The notes under the pieces: generated by a model
Database searches by the model: none
The model's input: the letters and a program-made list of their open reading frames with translations, nothing else
Told to the model about the DNA's origin: nothing
Translations under genes and position numbers: made by a program
Source of the DNA: Lates calcarifer
Lineage: Eukaryota > Chordata > Actinopteri > Centropomidae
Direction: 5' to 3'
NCBI RefSeq assembly: GCF_001640805.2
Contig: NW_026115321.1
Coordinates: forward strand, 186,001-250,000
Length of the DNA: 64,000 bases
In this document: positions 46,519 to 57,100 of the stretch, piece after piece
Layout of the letters: every line of letters begins with the position of its first letter
Numbering within the stretch: position 1 is the first letter of the stretch

Positions 46519-46668
46519 GTCGAAGACAACTGGACTTCTTTTAGGTTCCTTGAGGACGTTTCATGTCTAGAACTCATCTCTCACCTTATCTTCAGAACTG
46601 AAGAAGCCTTTCGGATGAGAGGATGAAACGTCTTCAAGGAACCTAAAAGAAGTCCAGTTGCCTTCGAC
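46519..46668. mobile_element. Long inverted repeat, 46-bp arms with 58-bp spacer
   Basis: The arm at 46519-46564 (GTCGAAGACAACTGGACTTC...) is the reverse complement of 46623-46668 (...AGTCCAGTTGCCTTCGAC) with about two mismatches. The spacer and following CTACCATGACCTGGATGACC resemble a segment I associate with a common fish retroelement-derived repeat; family not identified. Confidence 0.65.
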
Positions 46669-47487
46669 TGTAGTGCTAAGACTACCATGACCTGGATGAC
46701 CGAGACCCTACACAGACACGTTGTAGGTACAACATTGCCTGATCTGCATCTTCCTAGAAATGTAGCTACACATAACACAGACCACAACAACTGGGATTGG
46801 TCTGCTTGGTTGTCCTATACATGTCTTTCAATGGCTGGACAAACTCGACCCTCGTTGATCCTTCTCAGAAGTATAAACCAGTCTTTAAACATCTAGTGCA
46901 GAGATGAAAACATCAGATCACTGTGGAGTGACGAGGAGACTCCTCACATTAATGCATGTAGAACATGTTTTCTACATTGTTTTCCATCATTTACGGTTTG
47001 ACTGTCTCTCTTAATTATGTTATTTTGTTGTGATATGTGGTCGAGGGATGTCCGAGTGTTATTTTCCTGTGGTATCTAACCGGGTGTGGACCTCTAAATG
47101 AATCAAGTATTGCGTGTATTTGAGTGTTGCACCACTGTTCATACCACAGAGTGCAGGGCACACTAACATGATGTACTGGTGTTGACTGGAAAATATTTAG
47201 CAGCAGGCTACATATAGTTTGCGATGTGGAGAAAGTTGGAAAAACCTCTGACTGACATGTTTCAGTAATGCTCTGTAGTTAAATGATAAGTTACCCAGCA
47301 TGAGTCACTGCGGGTGGCGGTGGATTAGTCATCATCGGCTCTCAGAGTGGGTTTGAATGTGAGGTAATGTTGTTTGTTTAGTGAAAGGTTTGTATTGTGA
47401 GTGTGTGTGTGAGGCAGATCACAGGTCACATGAATACGCAGAGTAAATATTTGTAGTTGCATTATTTCTCAAACAGGTTTGCTGTGA

Positions 47488-47527
<40 letters not shown>

Positions 47528-47702
47528 CGAGTGAGTGTGTAAGTTTTAATGTACTCTTTAAGTGAAGGTCGTGTTGGCTTCCCCCTGTGCTGAGATCATG
47601 GCACAGCATCCAGGTACAACATTACAATGTAATTGGATTTCACTGAAGGATAAGGACACTTATCCTTGTACCTGTCACACTAACATGCTGGTATCTGGTG
47701 GG

Positions 47703-48083
47703 CAGTGTTGGGTAACGTTACTTTTAAAAGTAACTCATTATATTAGTTATCTACCAAGAAAAGTAACTTTTGCTTTTGCATTACCACCGGAGTGACAGTT
47801 TTAGCCGAACTAAAAAATAACAGTTGCTGTTTCTGAGCTGTAGCACCGGCACCTATTAGCTTAGCTCGCAGCTGCTTCTTCAAATTTGAAGTAGAGTTCC
47901 TCGCAGCCGACAAACACTTATCAGCCAAAAACAATTTGCATTTCACTGTGATATTTCCACGACGTAAAGGCTGTCACTACCAGACTCCATTGACAAAAAC
48001 AGTGATTTTGCTGAGCAGAACACAGGAGCTGCCTCCATCTGTTAGTGTGTGGTACTTTTACTTATGTAAAGGACCTGAATACT
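47703..48083. mobile_element. Non-autonomous hAT element remnant
   Basis: Begins CAGTGTTGGGTAACGTTAC, followed by the palindromic ACTTTTAAAAGT, typical of fish hAT ends. The minus frame at 47743-47946 reads LSAARNSTSNLKKQL, matching the SAARNSTSNLKKHL motif of the BED-type zinc finger of hAT transposases. GTGGTACTTTTACTTATGTA and AAGGACCTGAATACTC near 48050-48083 resemble a Tol2-like right end. No transposase core. Confidence 0.6.
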
Positions 48084-49246
48084 CTTAAAACCAACAGTTA
48101 TATTCAACAATATGTTGTATTTTAGAAGCTTTAATCTGCAAGGTAAATAAGTACAATATTCCTTGAATGATTCACGTACATCAGCCACGTTTCAAGTCAG
48201 TACCTCAGGAGTTTTTGATACAAAAAAGATTTTGTCCAGAGTATCACTGACAGTGTAACCTGTGCAGTTAATTTTTACCTGCCTGCATGGTTGTTAATTT
48301 CATCCTGTGCTCTGAGAACAAATTGTGGTTGAAAAAATCCACAGACAAACCACAACGATCCTGTTCAACCAGCTCTCTGCTCATCATTCAACATTAACAG
48401 GATGTTCTCTAATGTTCCTCCATAATTGAGACTCACAGCTGACAGTCTTTCACTCTATTATCTGAACTCTGGTGTGTGTCAGGCGGCCACTTAACAGACA
48501 GTTTGTCAGGAAAATCATTAGAGGAGGACAAAATAGGAGGAGGAGGGATTTTTCATGCACTGTCACTATCAGTTACTCATTCACTCTGTCTATTTTTTCA
48601 TCGTCTTTCATGAGCTGTGGTCTTTTCTCTCTCTCAGTATTGAGGTCAGGGCCGACATTGTGGGAATGTGGAGCAAAGGCAAAGAGATGGATGTATGGAG
48701 GGATCATAATTGGGTCGACAGCTAAACAAAGTGTGTGGTGGTCGGTTTCAGTGGCTCAGCAGCCCAGGGAAACACAGCAGATTTCCCAGCATGCACTTGA
48801 AGCTGAGCCACATCACCATCCTGTGTGCTGATGCCAGTTGAAAGCTGTGACAGCATCTGGAGGTTTAGTTCTGGGTAACGTTCACGGTCCCCAGAGGATA
48901 ACATAATGATTAGCTGATTAACTGATTACTTAATGGAAAGAAAATTAATCATCAACTGATGATCAGTTAACCACTGAAGTCATTTTTCGAGCAAAAATAC
49001 CAAATATTTGATAATTTCTTGTTCTTAGATTCAAGAATTTGCTGCTTTTCCTTGTCTTACATTTTAATAAATCTATTGCCTGGACAAAACAGAACATTTA
49101 ATGAAGTCACCTGAAAATCTGATGGGTATTTTTCACTGTCATCCAACGATTAATCAACTAGTTGCAGCACTAATTAATCATTTTAATGATCCCAACTTCT
49201 CCTCTAGTCTAGTGTTCCCACTAGCCTCAGCTGTACTTGGTGTTTA

Positions 49247-49690
49247 TTGCTAGTTAGCAAATATTAGCATGCTAACATGGTTAACATGCTAAACAGCAGA
49301 CGTGTAAGTCTTTATCGCCATTTTGTGTCTATTGTAGTTGCATTTTTTGTGGTGGTTTTCCATCTGATAGTGGTCAGTATTTGTCTCTTTGTGGCTGTTT
49401 TACATTTCTTTGCAGTTCGCGTATTATTTTTGGTCGTATTTGTTTCCATTGTAGTCATGTAGCGACTCTGTCGGCATTTTGTGTATCTTGTACTTAAGTT
49501 TCTTTAGGTTCAACTGATGGTGTGTTTATTCCAATTAGTAATTATTAGCATGCTAACATGCTACACCAACATGATTAACATGCTGAACATCAGAATGTCA
49601 GTCTTAATGTCGGCCATTTTGTGTCTATTTGTTTGTGGTAGTTTTACATCTGATTGTTATAAGTTTCTTTGGCTGTTTTCTTGGTCATAT
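49247..49690 (+). repeat. Duplicated TTAGCATGCTAACATG block plus 21-bp minisatellite
   Basis: A block starting ATTAGCATGCTAACATGG and running into GCCATTTTGTGTCTATTG occurs at 49260-49400 and again at 49548-49690. Each is followed by TTTTGTGTCT minisatellite units. Intron 1 of fhdc1. Confidence 0.6.
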
Positions 49691-51703
49691 TGTGTCTTTT
49701 TGTTGTCATGTTGTAGTTACACTCCTTATCAACCTCATTATCCAATCAGAGCTCTTTGTGTGAACCGGGTCATCAGCTTAGACCCGGTCTATTTTTACCC
49801 TCCAAGTCGCGTGATTGGATGATGTCACTGTCACTCGAGTTCATAAAAGAGAGAGAGAGTGATCTAAGCCTTGTGTTGATGAGAGGATGGAGGGATGAGA
49901 CGGCAAACAACAGAGAGGGAGAGAGATGAATGAGGAGAAAGTGACTGTTTAATATTAATAGTCTAACACACACACACACACACACACACACTGACCCCGA
50001 TTTTGTTGTCTGCCAAGTAAACAAACTTTCATTGTTTGTAACCCGCTCTGTTACCACGACGATCAGAAGCCCTCTGACCGGTTGCCACGGTAGCGCATGG
50101 AAGGACACACACATACCTCTCACTGTCACTGCGCTCTGTCTCTGTGCGAAAGAGAACAATTCACCAAACTCCATTGAAAATTCTTCAAATTTTACATGTT
50201 ATCTAATTTTTCTGAAAACGTATCAAATCAAATCAGTTCAGGTATTTAATTAAACATGAACATGGGCTGGTTAAATCGACTCAACAAAACCACCAAACAC
50301 AAATGTCTAAGTGATACTTATTTTAATGGAAATACAGAAAGTGTTATTAGCTGCTTCCCACTGGTTTCTGCCATAATTTGTATTGTAAATTACAACTGGC
50401 CCAAGAGGTAGGTATTCAGAAAACATTTTAAAAGCAAACACACTAAAATTAAAAGTATCAATCTTTAAAAGATTGTCGTTTATTATCCCAAGAGACCCAA
50501 GAGATTTAAAAGGTGTGTTCAGTCTCGTTTGAGCCATCAGTTGCTTTTGCCCATGAGCAAGGCAGCATTAAAATTACTACTCTTTTAAATGGAGTATAAC
50601 ATTCTTTCCTCCAAATAAATAAATAAAGGATGGACTAAAACATGGTGCAGCAGTAACACACACACACACACACACACACAGGGCATCCCGGGTTGTTAAC
50701 ACGATTAAGTTGGTAGCTTGACGGAAGAAATCGGGCGATCAAACAGAGATGTGAGATTAAGTTATGTAACACACATTCACACACACACACATCTTTAATT
50801 CATCAGCAGGAAGTGTATATCTTTGTCGACATGTATCCAGAACTTCACACGGGGGACTCAGCCTGTATTTGTGTGTCCTAGTGTGTGTGTTTGTGTCTGT
50901 GTTAAATAATTTAGCAGAGCAGGAATTTAGTCCAAAAGCTATGTGAACCATAGTGACTTCCTGTTATGAGTGTTTTTCCTGTAAAGAGTGGAGTAAACGA
51001 AACAGAAGCACAGTTAAAAGTAGAAACATTGCAGTAAAACAGCTTAAGAGCGAGTAGAAACAGCATCACAACAAGTGTAACAAATGACACATTAATGGGC
51101 TGAAACATTATGAAGCAGATAGAAACAGTAGTAGAAATACATGAGTGGATTCACAGGAAATTAATCAAGAACAGATCAATTAATTGTTTTAATAAAGCAA
51201 AAATGCTTAATATTCGCAGATACCAGTTTCTCAAACGTCTGAGTCTGAGTGCAGTCGATGCTCAAGTCCAAGTCGAGTCGCACTCGAGTACAACAACACT
51301 GTCTGATGGTCGGTAAAGTTGTATCCTGTTCTCCTCTAATTACTATTAAACATAAAGTTCAGCTGAGGCTGATGGCAAAGTCGTCAGTTTGTGTTTTTGC
51401 CTCAAAACCTAGGATAAGAGGCGACGCTCCAGAGAACAATAAACCTTGTTTGTTTGCAATTAACCTTTAAAAAGACGCTGTCCCACCTGCTGGATGCTTT
51501 CGTCTTGTTAGTGCGACATCAGGTTTTTTTTATCAGGACTCGCTAACGAGAAGAGACAAGCTCGGTTATTTACCCCAGGAACAACAGATCAGCCCTGAAC
51601 ACTGAGTTCTGCTCGTACAGTTCACACAATAGAAACACCTTTGAACAGCAGGTGGTTTTACATCCAGGTGAGACTGGTGATGTTTGAAGAGGAGGTCTGA
51701 GTG

Positions 51704-51737
<34 letters not shown>

Positions 51738-52329
51738 ACGAGGAGGACAATGAAGAAAGAACCGCAACAACTGGAGCTGTTTGATCGCTCAGAGAAAACA
51801 AACACATCAGGTTTCAGCGAGAGTCAACACGATACAAAAGACAAATGTTTAATGTTACATAATGTTTATTAATGTTCAATTAACTTTCAATTAATTACAA
51901 GACGTTTCTGAAAGTGACACACACATTTAACACACACACTCACCACTGTGACTAAAACAGATGAATGTCAGTGTGAGTCGGATTTTTCCAACTCATTCGT
52001 CTCTGCAGGAATCTCGGTGTGTATTTAACTTTTACAGCTTCTCCTCTGATTCTTCTCCTCAGATGATCAACATAATCTGTAATTAAATGTTATATCTTAA
52101 TAAATAAGCCGCTGGCTGCAGCTTTGAAAGTACTGAACAGACTCAAGACTGGTATCGAGCTTCTCAACAAACTCTTGGCCAGAAAATTAATCAGCGTATT
52201 TCCCAAAATGTCAAATCATTCTGCCGTCAGTAGGGGCTTGCCATGTGCATTCTGTAAATAGTCTGGGTGCTTTGCTACCCTCGTAGAGTAGTTCCGCCCT
52301 TTTCTTCATGTCAGATAACGCATAGAAAA

Positions 52330-52492
52330 CCAAAGTCTGAAGGTTTCTTGAGACTCATTCATCCAAAAAGCTTCACAGTTGGCACTGCTCTTTCTTTTGT
52401 CCTCCACAAAACACCTGCAAAGTTTGAAGCTGATCAGATTATTGGTTGTCGAGAAAATCGCAAGACAGACAGACAGAAATTCCTCCATTTAT
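52330..52492 (+). repeat. Dispersed repeat B, copy 1
   Basis: Ends AAGACAGACAGACAGAAATT then CCTCCATTTATA. About 160 bases match 54579-54735 in the same orientation, including GCAAAGTTTGAAGCTGATCA against ACAAAGTTTGATGCCAATCA. Confidence 0.65.
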
Positions 52493-52655
52493 AATTTGAA
52501 TTTTTTAAGGAAGTTACAAGTGGCTTTTTAGACAAGAGTTTACAAAAGTGTTTCTCACTTAGTTTTCATTTCTCTCCAGGTCTCTGGTTACCATCATGCC
52601 CTAACCTCTGGATTTGACCTTTGACCCTTCAACAACCTCAGATCATTCTAAAGCG

Positions 52656-52715
52656 ATGACACGTCTTCATCATCATCACTACCCCCTTCATCATGGTCAC
52701 CCATCCCCTCGGTGA
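52656..52715 (+). other. fhdc1: Histidine-rich upstream ORF in the fhdc1 leader
   Basis: In the same exon as the fhdc1 start, an ATG with purine at -3 opens a 19-codon frame (MTRLHHHHYPLHHG...) with seven histidines, ending at TGA 57 bases before the main ATG at 52772. A second uATG at 52598 makes only MP. Such uORFs can lower translation of the main frame; effect here is inference. Confidence 0.5.
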
Positions 52716-52771
52716 CCAACCTGCTCACCACCAAACCTCCCCTGTCTGCTGCCGTCCAATCAGCCGTGGGA

Positions 52772-53386
52772 ATGCACGTGATGGGCAGCGTTTCCCCGGC
52801 CAATGAGAGGCAGGGTTTCGCCCTCCGAGAGGAGGACGTGGCCGTCGCCGTGCCGACTTCTCCTCCTTCTCCTCCACTAAGATTTTCTGATATTGAAGGC
52901 AACCGGACGAAACCGCCTCCCCCTGCCACTGCTCCCCCTCCTCCTCCTCCGCCACCTCTTCCTCCTCCTCCTCCTCCTCCTCCTCCTCCTATACTGCCCA
53001 TGGTTCCAGGACTGGGAGACCCCACAGGAGGAGGTCTGAGTAAGAAGAAGAGGGTGAGGAGTTTCTTCTGGAAAACGATACCAGAGGAGCAGGTAAAGTC
53101 ACAGCTCGACCGTAATAGATTTACAAATTTCTTAAAACAAAGCATTGTGTATACCGTAATTCCCGAACTATAAGCCGCTACTTCACACGCTTTGAAACTT
53201 AAACAATGATGCAGATAATTTATAGATTTTTACGGGCTAACGAGCTTCATGCTGCAAAAACATTTAGACACCTGCGGTTTATAGACAAGTGTGGCTTGTA
53301 TATGCACTTTTTTTTTCTTTATATATTTAGCGGGTGCGGCTTATAGTCAGGTGCAGCTCAATAGTCCAGAAATTACGGTGCTTGTG

Positions 53387-53431
<45 letters not shown>

Positions 53432-54162
53432 ACAGGTAAAGGGGCGGGCCAACCTGTGGACTCAGGGCCGAGTGCAGCAGCAGTACCAGATCGACGTCCA
53501 GACCATTGAGGAACTGTTTGGTCAGAACGACTGTCAATCAAACCCCAAGGCCCCGCCCACCAGAGGAGAGAGGATCAGGAGCTCATTTAGAGAAACCAAA
53601 GAGGAGGTGTGTGAGTGTGTGTCTGTGTGTTTGTAGGTTGTATCTCTTTGTTTGTTTGTTTAACACCTGTAGATATTTTGTGTCTGTTGTCATTTTGGGT
53701 TCTGTTCAATTTCTGTCCCTTTCTGGTCGTTGCATCTTTGTGGTCACTTTCTGTCTTCTTTCTTGTTGTTATTTTGTGTTTCTGTTGATATTTTGTGTCT
53801 CCTTGTAGATATTTTGTTTATCTATGTGGTCATTTTATGTGTTTTTGTAGATATTTCCTGTCTTGTTGTGGTTGTTTTGGTGTATCTTTGTGGTCGTTAT
53901 GTGTCTCTGTGGTAATTTAAAATCTTTTAACTGAGCTCTGAGACTTTTAAACAGGAAATATTTACAGTCTCTTCATGCAGAGGACCTGGACCAGGGGCCC
54001 CACGACCTCTGGGCCTCTTAGACCATTTGTAATCAACCTGTGTGTGTACATGTTTATATGCGTGATACAGGGTGGTGTGTGCTGCTGTTTGTTGAAGGTG
54101 TGAAGGTAGTGAGGTGTGTGTGGACAGTTTCCACCTGGGCTGTGACCTCAACCTGACACCTG

Positions 54163-54193
<31 letters not shown>

Positions 54194-57100
54194 GTCTGTG
54201 TCTATGTCTCTCGCCCAGGTCTCCATTCTGGATGCCAAGCGAGGGATGAACATTGGGATTTTCCTCAAACAGTTCAAGAGGTAAATCTCTCTTTTGTGAC
54301 TCTGACCGCAAACAAACACTCACACACTTTTCACCTCTGCTGAGATTTTCCACTGTTAGCTCAAGCAGAGCGAGAGAAGATGTTGTCCGATGTGATATAC
54401 AAATGAGATATTTCAGAATTTAATAAAATCACCTCCACCTAAAATAAACAAAATGTTACTAAAAATAACAGAACGTTTTACATGACCCTTAATCTTAAAC
54501 CCAGCTAGCTTCCTCTGCAGTATCTAACCAACTTCAACACAAGACTGGTTTGAGCAAACATCGTGTAATGTAAAAAAGCCTGAAGCTTTCTCAAGAACCG
54601 CTGACCCAAAAAAAATCATAGTTGACACTGCACTTCCTTTGGTCCTCAGCAATACACCCACAAAGTTTGATGCCAATCAGTTGAGCAGTTGTTGATAAAA
54701 TCAAAAGACAGACAGACGGAAATTCCTCCATTATATACTTATAAGACAATAATACATGATCCTTAACCCTAAACCCAACTAGTTTTATCTGCAGTGTCTA
54801 TCTATTACTTCACCTCAGAACTTACCCGACCACAGGGGGCAGCATTACAGGAAACAGACTTCAACACAGGACTGGCTTGAGCAGGCCTCAGAGATACACA
54901 AGTTTGGAGGTTTGTGGGTCTTGGTCGAATTCTGGGCCTGTGTTGGTGCAGGCAAATTATCCACAAGGACCAGTTTGTGTTAGTAAGTTAGTTAGTTAAT
55001 TTATTGTCCTTTTGAAAATTTTTAGTAGATTGTTGCATAAAAGAAAAAGCGGAAATGCAGGAAATTCAGAAAAACGTTGGCGAAATCAGAGAAGTTGGTG
55101 TATTTATGAGAAGAGAATGTGATTAAGTGCAATGGAAACAGAATTGGTGGATAAATCATTACCAGATATACATGAAGCACTTAAACATTGCTCATGTGTG
55201 ACGGAGAGAGAGATCGCATGATGTGGTTCCCCGCCCTCATCCCCGAGGTGTTATGGGTAAACAGGTGAGGTGATGCTGGCGTGTTGTTAAGGAATGCATA
55301 CAGGGACGCCCTATTTCATGTCACGTCAGACGAACAAGTTCACATCTGTGGATGGGTTTCTGAATGAGCCAGGAGGGATGACGAAAGAGACAAGAGAGAG
55401 ACAGAGAGATGTCAAATCATTATAAGACCACAAATAGCCACAAGAATTTTGAGTTGTCAATTTAAATAGAAACCAAAACCAACATGGCTGCACCAACATC
55501 AGTGATCTTCACACTCTGAACTACCATATTTCAAATCAAAATGCAGTCATTTCCTTTCATTCACACTCCTAAAGTCAGTGGTTTTACATTCCCTCTGGAT
55601 TCCAATGCACATGGGGAAGCAAAATGGCATCTTTAAACCTACAGAGGTTTGTATTGACAGCATCACCATGTTCAGACTGAGTGCTTACCAAACACTATGA
55701 GAGACATACAGGCATGAGGGAGGGAGCAGATTGACTCACAGCTGCTGTGTGTTTAAAGCAGAAACAGGTTTACTTCACTGCTTGGGCTTTTATTTTTAAT
55801 CACCAGTATTTATCCTTATGTCATGTCTGATATGTTTGTCCTTCTTGTACGTTCAGCAGTGAACTTCAGTTGTAAACTAAAATCTACCTTCCTCTTCAGG
55901 TCCAATCAGATGATAGTAGATGATATTCGCCATGGCAACAGTGAGCCCTATGGGGTGGAGCCTCTAAGAGAGCTGCTGAAACTGCTGCCAGAAACAGAGG
56001 AGGTGACGAACTCATCAACACATCAACACACATTCAACAAGCAAGTCAATCAGATCGAATTAGAGCAAAAACCACTGGAGCATTATCTGTCATAGTCTTA
56101 TATAGAGCGCTGCAGGAATGAGTCCTAAAACTAGGAAGTAAATTAGCATGTTAGCACTTCCTCTTCCCTCGTCCCAAAGTCAATGGGTGTAGTTGGCTTT
56201 TTACTTCTGGAGATTGTATTTAGGCTTCAAACATCAGAACAGTGGTGTTCATTTGTGAAGATTATCACAAACTCAGTCACTGTTTATTTTCAGCAAAAAT
56301 CAAAAACCCAATGAAAAAATCCAGTTGGCTTTCTGTCGTGAGAACCAGGGTGATACTAACTTCCAGGTTGGACTATAAAAATACGCCATCCCTGCACCAC
56401 TCTGTTGGCAATATCACTTCAATAAGGAGAGATCAAATGGACATGAATGTATTTTAAGGGCGTGGACCCCAGGAAGAGGAGCTAATGAGGATCCAAATAA
56501 ATAAACATTAATGTTATCATGTTGGCAGCATCTTCATCTGTTTCCCCACCTACAGGTAAAGAAACTAAAGTCGTACCGAGGTGACGTCTCCAAGCTCTCA
56601 TTGGCCGATTCCTTCATCTACCTGCTGATTCAGCTCCCCAGGTTAGACGCCATATCTTAAATCAGTCCGCTTCTTTCCTCTAATGTGATCTTTCCAATTG
56701 TTCCTTTTAACATGGATCCCTAGAACCAATTTGTTGAAGCTAATACCGATTCTAAATAAAGAATAATCACTTCAAAGCAGATTGAGGAGCGATCTTCTTC
56801 CAGATTAAATGGAGTTTCTGTCAACAGCAGATGGTGGAAAGAATGAAAAGACTGAAGCATGAAACTTAAATGTGCTCTTAATTTGGAGGAGCATCAGCGA
56901 CTAACAACAGCATGTATTTTGTTCCTCTTCCCTGACACTTTCTCATGAGTTTGTGTCTTTGCAAGCTTGCGCTCGTATAAAATGCTGATTTTCTCTCTCT
57001 ATCTCTAGTTACACAGTCCGGATAGAGTCCATGCTGTTGAAGGAGGAGTTTCCCGGAGTGTGTGAAGCCATGAAAACAGACATTGGGATCCTTCGTTCTG

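Larger units (their letters stand above)
41825..52579 (+). other. fhdc1: fhdc1 intron 1, about 10.7 kb, repeat-rich
   Basis: Between the 5' exon donor and the acceptor TTTCTCTCCAG at 52579. No exon with a recognisable product was found; frames such as 44521-44871, 45154-45564 and 48472-48831 match nothing known and lack coding character. It contains a hairpin at 43990-44021, TTCTTGGATGATT repeats at 44780-45000, a long inverted repeat at 46519-46668, an hAT remnant at 47703-48083, a duplicated minisatellite at 49247-49690, and GT/CA runs at about 47494, 49969, 50658 and 51706. Confidence 0.6.

Noticed and set aside
49277..49462. Small hydrophobic membrane protein
   Set aside because: Translation of TTTTGTGTCT minisatellite units; same periodic peptide arises at other arrays.
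52648..53145. 165-codon minus-strand frame rich in glycine
   Set aside because: It is the antisense of the fhdc1 proline-rich FH1 exon; poly-Gly is the mirror of poly-Pro codons.
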